In this document: in pieces, positions 8,088 through 16,878 of the stretch
Layout of the letters: the number at the start of each line of letters is the position of its first letter
Numbering within the stretch: position 1 is the first letter of the stretch
From: a virus
Virus record (IMG/VR): IMGVR_UViG_3300023184_000030
Coordinates: 108,850-172,849 of that record
Reading direction: 5' to 3' (one strand)
DNA length: 64,000 bases
Translations under genes and position numbers: made by a program
Notes under the pieces: model-generated
The model's input: the letters and a program-made list of their open reading frames with translations, nothing else
What the model was told of the DNA's origin: nothing
Database searches by the model: none

Positions 8088-9494
8088 TTATACGTTGTCC
8101 AGAAAAAGATCCACAGCTTTTTGTCTATATTTAAGCTTATCCTCCTTAATCTCTGGATTTTTTAATGCCTCTTTCTTTCTATTAACAACTGAGTCCGGAA
8201 GCATTGGACCAAATGTGTCCTTTAGTATCTTTTTATCAGTTCTCCATTCGAGGGGAAGATGTAGAGCAAATCTAACTATATCAAGATTTAAGAAAGGACT
8301 TCTTAGCTCCAGTGTATGAGCCATTGACATCTTATCTAATCGGGGTAAGTGATAATATGGTAACTCCTCAAATACATCAGACTGCTGTGAGTCATATTCA
8401 TGTATTCTTGAATATCCTCCAAATAGCTCATCCGATCCGTCGCCACTTAAAACTATCCTATAACCAGATTCTTTCTTAACTGCCTCGAATAAATGATACT
8501 GTGGGATCACTGAGCCTAAATCCACCGGTGTTTCATTCCATAGCGTGTATATAAGAGCATTCTTACTTGAATCCATACTATAGTCTAGAAAATTGACAGG
8601 AGTGCTTAAATGGGCGCTTAAATCATTTACAAACGGGGTTTCTCCATTCTCTATAGTAAACCAGGTAACCCTGGCATTCATTTCTTTTAATACCCCTGCT
8701 ATAATCGAAGAATCGAGACCTCCTGATACCAAAAGTGATATTGGATAGTTCTTAGAAACAAGTCTATTTTTTACACTCTCAAACATCTTATCCCATAGCC
8801 AACTCATATGGGTTTCATAATCCGCACCTTCTAGTTCGGATATCGGGGATTCCCAAGTTCTATAGTAAGGGCCATACGTTTGTTCAAATAGGGGTGATGC
8901 TATATTATAAAAATAAAAGGTGTTAGGAAGGATTCTTTTAATCGATTTAATCGGTGTTCTGTTGTCCTTATTGTAACCCCATTTTCTGATAGCACTTATA
9001 TAGGTTTCGTCTAACTCATCCAGTACCGTGGTAAGACCTTTAATCTCTGAACAGATCTCCCCCAGGTCGTTTTTATAAAGGCATTTTTTTCCCAAAGGAT
9101 CTGTGAATGCAATCACACTCCCTTTATTTGAGTCGTATATTACAACTGCCCAAAATCCATCCCAAGTTTGTATGTGTGGTGAATATGCAGCAGCAAAGAA
9201 TTCCAGATTACCCCCTTTATAGCCACTGAATAAACTACATAGATATTCGGTATCAGAGGAGAATGTAGTTCTGTCATAATTAAATATTTCCCCATTAAAC
9301 ATCAAATATACACCAGGTGAAACTTCCCTTGGCTGATTCCATTCATCTCCATCGGAGGTCTGAATTGGCAATCTATGATGGCATAAGGTAACCTTATCAA
9401 GTTCCTCCACAGATCTTTCTATCCCTCTGTGTTTTATTGTATCCAAAATTTCCGGATGCTTATCCGCTCTAGTTGTTAATAGTATTCCGCACAT
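8088..9494 (-). CDS. asnB: asparagine synthase (glutamine-hydrolysing), compact
   Basis: The enzyme amidates aspartate to asparagine using glutamine and ATP. Cys2 after the start Met (MCGILL) is the class II glutaminase nucleophile. The glutaminase domain (about 1-160) retains HHRLPIQ and the NGEIFN motif. The synthetase domain carries the PP-loop SGGLDSS at 257-263, then SGDGSDELFGGY and the RSPFL motif. At 468 residues it is shorter than E. coli AsnB (554) but has every key motif I checked, so it should be active. It forms a two-gene operon with the kinase at 9501 behind a host-type promoter at 10104, so it is probably expressed early. Phage-borne copies are uncommon; a role in amino-acid supply is inferred. 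Confidence 0.93.
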   Translation of the reverse strand: MCGILLTTRADKHPEILDTIKHRGIERSVEELDKVTLCHHRLPIQTSDGDEWNQPREVSPGVYLMFNGEIFNYDRTTFSSDTEYLCSLFSGYKGGNLEFFAAAYSPHIQTWDGFWAVVIYDSNKGSVIAFTDPLGKKCLYKNDLGEICSEIKGLTTVLDELDETYISAIRKWGYNKDNRTPIKSIKRILPNTFYFYNIASPLFEQTYGPYYRTWESPISELEGADYETHMSWLWDKMFESVKNRLVSKNYPISLLVSGGLDSSIIAGVLKEMNARVTWFTIENGETPFVNDLSAHLSTPVNFLDYSMDSSKNALIYTLWNETPVDLGSVIPQYHLFEAVKKESGYRIVLSGDGSDELFGGYSRIHEYDSQQSDVFEELPYYHLPRLDKMSMAHTLELRSPFLNLDIVRFALHLPLEWRTDKKILKDTFGPMLPDSVVNRKKEALKNPEIKEDKLKYRQKAVDLFLDNV

Positions 9495-9500
9495 GTTTTT

Positions 9501-10061
9501 TTAATTAAAAAGTATATCTTCAAACATTGAGTCTATATTGCTCACTGATTGGTCGTCGAATTTATTTGTAAATGCCCATATCTTATGTAGTCCAGCTTCT
9601 TGAAACATTGATATTACTTTCTCATAAGTAGCTCTTTCCCTCGTGTCGCCATCTATATGATCCCACTGATCTTTACTTCTATCTGACTTGTCTGGATTTT
9701 CCCCATTTATATAAATGATAGTGATCTCGTGAAGAAGCGAGTATTTCTTCAATATCTCTATTTGATTCTTAGCTTCTTCCTCAGTTATTCTACCCTCGAG
9801 CAATCCCCACACTAAGACAGTTAATATTCCTCTGTCGTGTATGAACGATCCCTGAGGTATGTCTTTTGCTAACTGCATAAGCATAAATTCTTTGCCCAAT
9901 GAAAATGCATGGGCTTCTTTGCTATCCTCGCTTTTTAGATTTAGATCGCTAAAGAAATTAGCAAACTTAAACTGAAATCTTGGAATATGAAAATATTCTG
10001 AGATATGCTCAGATAAAAATGTCTTGCCTGAATTTCTTGGACCTTCAAATACGTATACCAT
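9501..10061 (-). CDS. P-loop (deoxy)nucleoside/nucleotide kinase-like protein
   Basis: From the ATG at 10061 the protein is 186 residues and starts MVYVFEGPRNSGKTFLSE, a Walker A loop (GPRNSGKT, residues 7-14) right after the first strand, as in thymidylate and deoxynucleoside kinases. An HDRGIL motif (the DR of the DRx signature) lies about 80 residues in, and an Arg-rich segment near the C-terminus (DTRERATYEK) could be the lid. A longer reading from a TTG at 10106 is possible but would begin inside the promoter's -7 box, so I chose the ATG. Its partner is asnB. The substrate is uncertain; nucleotide salvage is likely. Confidence 0.7.
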   Translation of the reverse strand: MVYVFEGPRNSGKTFLSEHISEYFHIPRFQFKFANFFSDLNLKSEDSKEAHAFSLGKEFMLMQLAKDIPQGSFIHDRGILTVLVWGLLEGRITEEEAKNQIEILKKYSLLHEITIIYINGENPDKSDRSKDQWDHIDGDTRERATYEKVISMFQEAGLHKIWAFTNKFDDQSVSNIDSMFEDILFN

Positions 10062-10103
10062 ATATTTCTTTCTATAGCGGAACACCACACATGTTCCACA
10101 TAG

Positions 10104-10140
10104 CAAATATAATAAATTAGTACGGAAAAAGCACGAAAAA
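10104..10140 (-). promoter_or_regulatory. early/middle promoter, Bacteroidota-type -7 box
   Basis: The minus strand has TATATTTG at 10111-10104 (matching TAnnTTTG), with CCG 19 nt upstream (10123-10125) and a T-run beyond. The same three parts with identical spacing occur at 23138, 29618 and 42847. It drives the kinase and asnB operon. The T-run region abuts the terminator of the preceding gene. Confidence 0.7.
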
Positions 10141-10168
10141 CCCCGATCTTTATTAGAATCGGGGTTTT
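10135..10168 (-). terminator. intrinsic terminator
   Basis: On the minus strand AACCCCGAT pairs with ATCGGGGTT (10158-10166 with 10139-10147), followed by a T-run. It lies directly after the stop of the 825-residue gene (10171) and ends the long late capsid unit before the early asnB promoter. Confidence 0.85.
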
Positions 10169-10170
10169 AT

Positions 10171-12648
10171 TTATTTTGCTTCAATATTAACGCATTTGAA
10201 AGGTGATTGCTGCGGTATCTCATCGAATGAAGTTGAATTCATTCTTTTGACATGCGTTGCTATGCTAGGATAAATGTCAGCAGCTATATAATAGCAGTTA
10301 TTACCTAGAATATTTTTTATTCCGCTATCAGATCCTTTCATGTTACCTAATATGCCAATTCCATCAAGCGAAGATGACATCTGCCTTTTGGATGTAGTTT
10401 TCTTTTTCTTAATATCATCATATTCTCCTACGATGATTTTAGATCCCTCATAAGTTAATAGGGGTCCGCTGTCTGAGTCATCTTCAGTTAGACCGAATAT
10501 ACTATCTTTAGATATTCTTTTAGCTGTAGAAGCGCCTAAAACATTATCATTGATCCATTTTATACAGCTTACGAATTTGCTTCCGTCAAAGGTAACACAG
10601 TTAGCTATCATTACAAGGAAGTTGTTAATAGCAACAAATTCCTCTTTACCTAAATCTGGACTTCTATCACTTTTTTGTAAAGCGATGTTAAAAGCTCTAG
10701 ATATGTCGCCCTTAAGATTATCGTAATCTATAAAAGGAATTTCTTTATTCTTGATAGACGATTCCATCATTTCAAAAGGTCCAGAAAGATCTAGATCATC
10801 GTTATCTGAATTTTTACTAATTAATTGTTTTATACCATCATATCTAAACTGGGGTCTAATCATACCGAACGTTGTCCAACCTTTAAGATAATTTCTAAGA
10901 AATTCAGTTGCGTCTTCGTTGCCTAATGTTTTAATTTGTCTAGCCTCTGTCCATTTGTTCCAGTTGCATGGGGTTTTTAATGATGATGATCCTAGGTTGA
11001 TATTATAAACTGCACCTTTAGAAAAGAAATATGAGAATTCTTCCGCTGGTTTAGCTTTATCTAAAGCTAGATTCCAATCTTTTATAAATTCTGTGCTGTA
11101 GGATGATTTAAGAGATCCATCCTGCTTAATAAAATCATCAGACTCTACTTTTATATTATATTCAGATCTAAGTTTTTTAGCTAATCCACGTACTCCTGAA
11201 GCTGATTTTGCATCAGATGATCCTGATGATTTTTCTGGAGATGCTACTGCTCCTTGAGCTTTATATTGAACAGCTAACTCCTTTTCAAAATCAGAATTGT
11301 TGATAGTGATTTTACCCTCATTAACACTAGAGAATAATTCAGAAATACTTTTAACATAACCCGAATTAGATGTGCTTTCATGCATTTTTGTTCCTATCGT
11401 ATGCAAAGCTGTATTGATAGCTTTTCTATTCTTATCTGAAACCCAATCTGAAGCAATTATATCAGTTAATAATGCTTGGTCTATCTGACCGCTTGCATTT
11501 TTATTACCTGATAATTTTTGGATAGTTGAGATAACAGAAGTTGTAGCTGGACCATATTTTCCATTAGGACCTCCTTTAGATTTTATCAGCTTACCTGCAG
11601 AAGTTATACCGTCACAAAGTGCAGTTTGAATAGCAAAGATTAATCCGCTTCCTTTTATCTTCTTATCAGAATCTGCATCCCCTCTTTTTAAAGGAAAAAT
11701 TGCTTTAGCAGTTTCCACTTCTTTAACCTCATTTTCATCCTTGATAACCTTAACAGCTATCCCGTACTGTGTCTTTGCTCTAGTCATAAGATCTAGTGCT
11801 TGATTAACTAAATTAGTAACGTCGGAATACGTTGTATAAACTTCTTCGTCATCCTCTAACTTTTGTAGAGATCTATTTGCTGTTTGAATCATAGTGTTGT
11901 TAAATTCTTCCTGAAATTTATCAACTTGCTTTTCTAATTCTTCAAGCATTTTTCTATTCTTGTCTCCACCATCTGTATTATCTAAAGCCTTTCTTTTCTC
12001 GTCAAGATCTAGAAATGTTCTTTTCCAATCTCTTCCATATCCTGATTTTTGATCTTTACCCTCGGAAGAACTTATTAGATTGGTAAGTAATTTTTTTAGA
12101 TTATCAACTCTTCTTTTATAACCAGTGAAAATAGATTCATTTAACATATCATCAGAATCAAATCCTTCGCTGTCATTTAGCTTCTTAGCTTCTTCTTCTG
12201 CTTGTTTAGCTATGTTGTCTATCGAATTCTGAAGTTTAGTTGTAGCCATCTTAAACTGCTTAAATATAACCTCATCTTTAGATTTAGAAATTTCTGAAGT
12301 TCTATCAAGTGCTTCAGCAAATTTATGTAAGCTCTCAAGATACAGTCTTTTAGCTTCTGCATATTTAGAATTTGCTAAATCATTATCGTCTGCATAGTCG
12401 ATCAATTTAGCGGTTAAAGATTTTACCGTTTTAGAACTTGCAACATCGGAAAGCTTAAGCCTGATAACATCTGGATTTCTATCCCTTTTTGGAGCCAAAT
12501 CAAAGGTTAATATCTTGAAAGCATTTAAAGCATTATCACAAACCTTAACAAGCAAAGAATCTACTTGTTCATTTTCTAATAGCCTAGTATAATATCCTTC
12601 CAATAGCTGTTTAGCTACCTGATTGTGGATGTATGGATTATTGTTCAT
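10171..12648 (-). CDS. large capsid-associated protein with peptidoglycan-binding-like domain
   Basis: An 825-residue, mostly helical, Lys/Asp-rich protein. Early residues carry possible protease sites (QLLEGYY, RLLENEQ), and near residue 173 there is DDMLNESIF, matching the L-N-E-S/A/G context of the major capsid and core proteins. Around residues 330-420 a segment (AIQTALC, then GKYGPATTSVISTIQKL, then ASGQIDQALLTDI) has the spacing of a PG_binding_1 domain. It shares an operon with three coiled-coil core proteins, transcribed from 15041 toward the terminator at 10135. I infer a packaged virion protein, perhaps ejected or acting on the cell wall during entry. No catalytic lysozyme motif was seen. 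Confidence 0.6.
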   Translation of the reverse strand: MNNNPYIHNQVAKQLLEGYYTRLLENEQVDSLLVKVCDNALNAFKILTFDLAPKRDRNPDVIRLKLSDVASSKTVKSLTAKLIDYADDNDLANSKYAEAKRLYLESLHKFAEALDRTSEISKSKDEVIFKQFKMATTKLQNSIDNIAKQAEEEAKKLNDSEGFDSDDMLNESIFTGYKRRVDNLKKLLTNLISSSEGKDQKSGYGRDWKRTFLDLDEKRKALDNTDGGDKNRKMLEELEKQVDKFQEEFNNTMIQTANRSLQKLEDDEEVYTTYSDVTNLVNQALDLMTRAKTQYGIAVKVIKDENEVKEVETAKAIFPLKRGDADSDKKIKGSGLIFAIQTALCDGITSAGKLIKSKGGPNGKYGPATTSVISTIQKLSGNKNASGQIDQALLTDIIASDWVSDKNRKAINTALHTIGTKMHESTSNSGYVKSISELFSSVNEGKITINNSDFEKELAVQYKAQGAVASPEKSSGSSDAKSASGVRGLAKKLRSEYNIKVESDDFIKQDGSLKSSYSTEFIKDWNLALDKAKPAEEFSYFFSKGAVYNINLGSSSLKTPCNWNKWTEARQIKTLGNEDATEFLRNYLKGWTTFGMIRPQFRYDGIKQLISKNSDNDDLDLSGPFEMMESSIKNKEIPFIDYDNLKGDISRAFNIALQKSDRSPDLGKEEFVAINNFLVMIANCVTFDGSKFVSCIKWINDNVLGASTAKRISKDSIFGLTEDDSDSGPLLTYEGSKIIVGEYDDIKKKKTTSKRQMSSSLDGIGILGNMKGSDSGIKNILGNNCYYIAADIYPSIATHVKRMNSTSFDEIPQQSPFKCVNIEAK

Positions 12649-12662
12649 AATTTATTAATCTT

Positions 12663-12935
12663 TTAGTATATATTTTCTTTAGGTCCAGCAGCATTCTTAC
12701 CAGTATTACTCTTTTGTATTTCAGCTGAAAGGCTTTTCATCAAAACGGATATTTCCTGATATATCCCTGCTTGTTGATTTATACTTGCTATCTCTGAAGC
12801 AGTATCTCCAGGTTTTTTAGAATCCTTAGCACTTTTAATTGCATCAAATTTTTGGGAAAGAGTTGTTTTTATTCCCTGTACTTTGGTTTCCCCACTGTCT
12901 TCCTCATTAACAAGGAATTCTCTAAATTTAAGCAT
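12663..12935 (-). CDS. putative capsid core protein, 90 aa
   Basis: Reading from the ATG at 12935 gives MLKFREFLVNEEDSGE, an excellent match to the F-x-x-F...N-E leader and to T4 internal protein leaders. A TTG start at 12947 would add four residues before this and is less likely. The mature part is a short helix-rich, Lys/Ser-rich polypeptide (about 75 residues). The gene overlaps the upstream core gene by eight bases, consistent with coupled translation. I infer a small internal head protein, analogous in design but not in sequence to T4 IP or gp67/68. Confidence 0.6.
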   Translation of the reverse strand: MLKFREFLVNEEDSGETKVQGIKTTLSQKFDAIKSAKDSKKPGDTASEIASINQQAGIYQEISVLMKSLSAEIQKSNTGKNAAGPKENIY

Positions 12936-13866
12936 ATTTTCTAGCAATTGTTATTTTGGATCTTAGATCTCTTATTTCATCCATATATTTCTCTCTGATC
13001 TCCTTTATTCTTTTCGAAGCTAATTCTCTTGCTTCCTCCGGAGTAGTTGAGTTTTCAACTTCTTTATTTAGAATATCCCTTTCCATATCCATAGCAACAT
13101 ATCTGTCATTTCTCTCTTTTAAAAGGAAGGAAACAAGTTTCTTTGCTTGGGCAGGAATGTATCCCTTTATAGCATTTGTAAATTCGGTCAAAGGAAGTTT
13201 AGCAATAAATTCAAACGAAGCATCGCTTTCATTTCCTGATTTAGTGGAATTATCTGTTCCGGTGGTAGATCTAGTTGATCTTGATCTATCCTTAAATCTC
13301 TCGCCTGACTCAATGTCCTTAGTCATTAAGTTACCATACCTATTTCTGAAGTCAGTATCCTTTTGCTTAGCTTTTAGAACTGCTGCTTTGTACTTAGCAT
13401 ATAGTGATCCGGAAAGTGATGAATCGGCTAGATTTTTAGCTCTTTTGTACATCTCCTCAGCTATATCAGCATCAACGTTTGTTTTAAGTTTCTCCCAATA
13501 TATTCTAACTCTTTTATTCTCGCTTACCACATCTCTAACCTTAGTGAATATGCTTTCAGTCCTCTTCTCATGGGATCTAGACTGAGCATCCATTAACTCG
13601 TTATTTCTTTGAATCAAACGATCAATTCTTTTTATCTCTGCAGGATCGCTTTTAGTTTGAGATCTTTCCAGATCTAATTTATCGATCTCAACATTAATAT
13701 CTTCCCATTTTTCAACATATTCAATCTCTGCTGATCTATACTCATTAGCTAATTTATCTAATGAATCTATACTGCCACCAAAAGTGCCACTCAACCAGTT
13801 TTTTATCTTGTCAAATACACCAGCTTCGTTTAAGCTGTCCCATTCTTTAAATTTTAAAGTCATCAT
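12928..13866 (-). CDS. putative capsid core protein, coiled coil, 312 aa
   Basis: It starts MMTLKFKEWDSLNEAGVFD: F-x-x-W followed by L-N-E-A, an almost textbook T4 prohead-protease site (L-x-E before Ala). After it, VFDKIKNWLSGTFGG resembles the post-cleavage segment of the next upstream protein (IFGDYLKNSLSKFF). The rest is long charged helices (residues about 40-150 and 240-310), probably coiled coil, with a Ser/Thr/Arg-rich linker near 195-215. It overlaps or abuts both neighbours. The role as prohead core or internal protein is inferred from leader, helices and location next to gp23 and gp21. Confidence 0.65.
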   Translation of the reverse strand: MMTLKFKEWDSLNEAGVFDKIKNWLSGTFGGSIDSLDKLANEYRSAEIEYVEKWEDINVEIDKLDLERSQTKSDPAEIKRIDRLIQRNNELMDAQSRSHEKRTESIFTKVRDVVSENKRVRIYWEKLKTNVDADIAEEMYKRAKNLADSSLSGSLYAKYKAAVLKAKQKDTDFRNRYGNLMTKDIESGERFKDRSRSTRSTTGTDNSTKSGNESDASFEFIAKLPLTEFTNAIKGYIPAQAKKLVSFLLKERNDRYVAMDMERDILNKEVENSTTPEEARELASKRIKEIREKYMDEIRDLRSKITIARKYA

Positions 13867-15014
13867 TAGTTATTTAGTTTATCTTTTGCTGATCTTAATT
13901 TACCAGCGTCAATTTTACCGGTGGGTGTAACAAATACATCAGAAATTATTTTCTTGGTTCCAGAGTTTGCATCTTCACCATCAACTATTCCTTGATTTAT
14001 CATATTGGTTAACTTGGTAAACTCCTGCTCCTTGCTTAATTTTTTATCTATATCTGATTCAGTTTTACCTAGGTCTCTGAATAATTTCAATAGATTTTTT
14101 TTAGAATCTAAGGCTGAGCTAAGTTCAAGCAATTCAATCTTAGACCTTTCTACGTAAGATTTACTAACTTTATCAGGGTTAGCTTTTATTCTTTTTTCTA
14201 AAGTTGTCAATTTCCTTTCGATGTCTGCTCTTAAATCAGCAATATCTTTTTCTAGTTCTTTTTTTCTATCAATGATATCCTTGCCTCTTCTTCCAGCAAC
14301 CTTTCTCTTTTCCTTCTCAGGATCTAACGAAAGATCATCAGAATTATCCGATTCTGGTCCTTCTTCCGATTTGGATTTTTTATCCATTTGGTCTTTTAGA
14401 TCTTGAGCTTTTTCTTCTGCCTCTTTCTTCTTCTCCTTAATCTTCTCTTCGAATTTTTTGATATCCGAATCATCAGCTCTATCCTTAGCTAATTTGTATT
14501 CAAGTTCAGCTAATGCAATTTCGTCATCTGCTCTTGCTGCTTCGAAATATTCTCTTCTTCTAGGATTATTTTCAATGACCTTGTTTATGTAATCCTTTGC
14601 TTTCTTTATCTTAAGAGCATGAGACTTTAGGAAGGATTCAAACTCTCTTATTTTACTGTCTCTATCTTTCTCAACAGCGTTTATTTTTTCTTTATCGTTT
14701 ATCGAACTTAAACCATCTATCTCAGAATCCAATTTCTCTACGCTTTCATCAAAAGCATCCCTCTTTTCTATAATATCAATTTCTAAGTCTACCAGAAGTT
14801 TTCTAGCCTTATCAATCATACCAACTCTAGATAAAGAGCCTAAGAAAAATTTAGAAAGAGAATTCTTAAGGTAGTCTCCGAAGATTCCTTCGTTTATTGT
14901 GTGGTTAGGTTCTGCTGCTTCTAAAGAAGCAAACTCCTCACTAAGTTCACGGTCTACAGTTTCTATTAGAGACTCGTATTTTTTAAAATCATTAAAAGAT
15001 GGTAAATTCTTCAT
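13866..15014 (-). CDS. putative capsid core/scaffold-like protein, coiled coil, 382 aa
   Basis: It begins MKNLPSFNDFKKYESLIETV, containing the F-x-D-F leader, and at residues about 40-44 has TINEGIFGD, the likely cleavage point. Most of the mature part is highly charged helix (for example KIKEKKKEAEEKAQDLKDQM), expected to form long coiled coils like the T4 core protein gp22. It is the first gene of the unit starting at the promoter element 15041-15048 and lies downstream of the major capsid gene and its terminator. It could be a scaffold component or an internal protein that remains after cleavage. Confidence 0.6.
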   Translation of the reverse strand: MKNLPSFNDFKKYESLIETVDRELSEEFASLEAAEPNHTINEGIFGDYLKNSLSKFFLGSLSRVGMIDKARKLLVDLEIDIIEKRDAFDESVEKLDSEIDGLSSINDKEKINAVEKDRDSKIREFESFLKSHALKIKKAKDYINKVIENNPRRREYFEAARADDEIALAELEYKLAKDRADDSDIKKFEEKIKEKKKEAEEKAQDLKDQMDKKSKSEEGPESDNSDDLSLDPEKEKRKVAGRRGKDIIDRKKELEKDIADLRADIERKLTTLEKRIKANPDKVSKSYVERSKIELLELSSALDSKKNLLKLFRDLGKTESDIDKKLSKEQEFTKLTNMINQGIVDGEDANSGTKKIISDVFVTPTGKIDAGKLRSAKDKLNN

Positions 15015-15040
15015 TACAATACAATACTTTTTTTACATTG

Positions 15041-15048
15041 TATATATC
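15041..15048 (-). promoter_or_regulatory. late promoter element GATATATA
   Basis: The minus strand reads ATTGGATATATACAATG, 27-34 nt upstream of the ATG at 15014. It starts the four-gene core-protein unit just after the major capsid terminator. Confidence 0.55.
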
Positions 15049-15081
15049 CAATTTATATTTTCATTCTTAACCAGCAAGCAC

Positions 15082-15113
15082 AAAAAAACCCTAGGATAAA
15101 TCCTAGGGTTTTA
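15082..15113 (-). terminator. intrinsic terminator of the major capsid gene
   Basis: AAACCCTAGGA and TCCTAGGGTTT form an 11-bp perfect stem around a four-base loop (15086-15111), with a T-run on the minus strand. It follows the gp23 stop at 15131 by about 20 bases. Confidence 0.9.
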
Positions 15114-15130
15114 ATTATGCGTGAGTTAGA

Positions 15131-16852
15131 TTATGCTAAACCGCCAGCAGGTACGTTAACATAGAATGTTAAGTACATAGTTTCTGGTAAGAAACCAGCT
15201 TCTACTAGAGCGTATCTAGATTTAACTGCGATTTTAGGTGACATTGTACCTTCAGAGATAGTCTGAATAGATTCTGCCATCATGTAAGGCATAAATTTGA
15301 TACCTGGCTCATCGTCTCCACCTTTTCTACCGATACAAACTCTTGTATCACTGTAGCTCATGTTTTGATCAACATATACAGTCATACCAGCAAGCGAACC
15401 TACAGGGTATAAAGTACCGTTGTTTTGAGTTAAAGTGTTAGAGAATGGAGCGAAAGTGAATTGAGAGATGTCTTGAAGTGCACTTGCAACTGCAGCGTTT
15501 GTAACGATGAAGTTAGCAGGACCTCTTCTACCTCTGTTAGCTACCACGTTAGCAGCTGCAAGGATTCTAGAGAATAATCTTCTTTGTAAAGTTGATAAGT
15601 TCTCATATCCTCCTGATGCAGGACCTGCAGGGATTACCATAGTTCCAGTAGTATCGTCTTTTCTAACATAAGCAGCTGTAGTTCCAGCACCACCACCAAT
15701 AACTAAGTTTAAGTTAAGGTTTTGGTTTTCTACACTGTTGAATTGAGTGTGGTTAGACCATCCTAAAGCAAATGCTCTTGAAAGGATGTGCTTGTTAATT
15801 GCTTGAGAAACCTCGTTAACTAATGCGTTCTCGATCATTGAAATAACATCGATACCGAATTGTTTGTTAAGGTCTTGGATTTGCTCAGTTGTAACTGATG
15901 CAGCAACTTGGAAAGTTTCAGCTTCTACGAATTTAGTGAAAGTTGAAAGACCCATTGAGTTGTAGTAAGTAGACTCAGCAACACCTCTTAACATTGGGTT
16001 GTAAGTTTTAGTACCATCAACGTAAGGACCTTGCCAAGCTTGGTCGTTGTTGAAACCAGCTCCAGAGTAACCTTGGATGTGATCTTCTAAAGCTTTAACT
16101 AATTGTGCAGTACCTGAGGTATTTGCAGTGTAGAATCCTGATCCACCAGCTCCAGTAACTACTTGTGCAGGAGTACCGTTGAAGTAAGAAGCAACGTTAG
16201 AACCTGATGCGATACCAGTGATTTGGAAAATAGCAAATCCATCAATTCTTGATAGACCTACGAAAGTTAGGTTTAAAGTGTTGCTTACAGAAGCAGTAGC
16301 ACCTGCGGTGAAAGTACCAGCAGTAGCACCAGTAGTACCAGCAGCTCCAGAAGCAGTTTGGTAAACTGGGAATTTAATCATTGAAGGAGCAGTAGCTAAC
16401 TGATCAGTTGCATTACCTGCAGCTGCAGCAGCAACTTTACCACCTGCGTATACGTAGTCTAAGTAAGACAAGATACCAGTTGGACCTGACATAGGGATAA
16501 CAGGAACGATATCAAAACCTACAGTCTTCGCAGCTACTTGAATAGCTAATGGAAGTAATGAAGGGAATTTATCGCCTGAACCTTGCCAAGTGTTGTTATA
16601 AAAACCAGCGTTAGCGCCAGTTGATAATGCAGATCCACCACCGAATGATGCACCTGGGAATGCTGGAGGAGCAACAGTACCCATACCGTTTACTACGCCT
16701 AGTGAGTTGTATGCACCAGCAGATTCGTTTAATGAATGGTAATGACAATATTTAGTCAACCATCCTTTTTTGTTCTCATCTGTGATACCAGCCTTGCTCT
16801 CAATAAGAGGTGACCATGTTTCATAGATTTCTTGTTCGTTAATCAATTTCAT
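15131..16852 (-). CDS. 23: major capsid protein, gp23-like
   Basis: A 573-residue capsomer protein of the HK97/T4 gp23 fold. The segment FPSLLPLAIQVAAKTVGFDI followed by PMSGPTGILSYLDYVYAGGK is the conserved gp23 signature. The N-terminal 43 residues look like a removable propeptide: MKLINEQEIYETWSPLIE parallels the T4 gp23 leader, and HSLNE-SAG (Glu43/Ser44) resembles the T4 cleavage motif L-T-E before Ala. The start is an ATG preceded by an A-rich leader with no Shine-Dalgarno, typical of Bacteroidota translation. It lies directly downstream of the protease-scaffold gene and ends at its own strong terminator. No gp24-type vertex paralog was found in the window. Confidence 0.95.
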   Translation of the reverse strand: MKLINEQEIYETWSPLIESKAGITDENKKGWLTKYCHYHSLNESAGAYNSLGVVNGMGTVAPPAFPGASFGGGSALSTGANAGFYNNTWQGSGDKFPSLLPLAIQVAAKTVGFDIVPVIPMSGPTGILSYLDYVYAGGKVAAAAAGNATDQLATAPSMIKFPVYQTASGAAGTTGATAGTFTAGATASVSNTLNLTFVGLSRIDGFAIFQITGIASGSNVASYFNGTPAQVVTGAGGSGFYTANTSGTAQLVKALEDHIQGYSGAGFNNDQAWQGPYVDGTKTYNPMLRGVAESTYYNSMGLSTFTKFVEAETFQVAASVTTEQIQDLNKQFGIDVISMIENALVNEVSQAINKHILSRAFALGWSNHTQFNSVENQNLNLNLVIGGGAGTTAAYVRKDDTTGTMVIPAGPASGGYENLSTLQRRLFSRILAAANVVANRGRRGPANFIVTNAAVASALQDISQFTFAPFSNTLTQNNGTLYPVGSLAGMTVYVDQNMSYSDTRVCIGRKGGDDEPGIKFMPYMMAESIQTISEGTMSPKIAVKSRYALVEAGFLPETMYLTFYVNVPAGGLA

Positions 16853-16878
16853 GATTTTAGTTGTTTTTTTTAGTTTAT

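Noticed and set aside
8088-9494. asnB as host contamination or assembly join
   Set aside because: It is embedded between phage genes with matching base composition and spacing, and its promoter matches three other phage promoters exactly in layout.
9501-10106. Longer start (TTG at 10106) for the kinase-like gene
   Set aside because: It would begin within the -7 box of the operon promoter. The ATG at 10061 places the P-loop at the usual distance from the N-terminus.
12956-13585. Long plus-strand open frame (209 codons) opposite a core protein gene, and similar ones at 42977-43642, 25997-26437 and 1473-1886
   Set aside because: They are antisense shadows of genes with strong coding evidence, rich in Ser/Leu/Phe from reversed Lys/Glu codons, and lack promoters or plausible neighbours.
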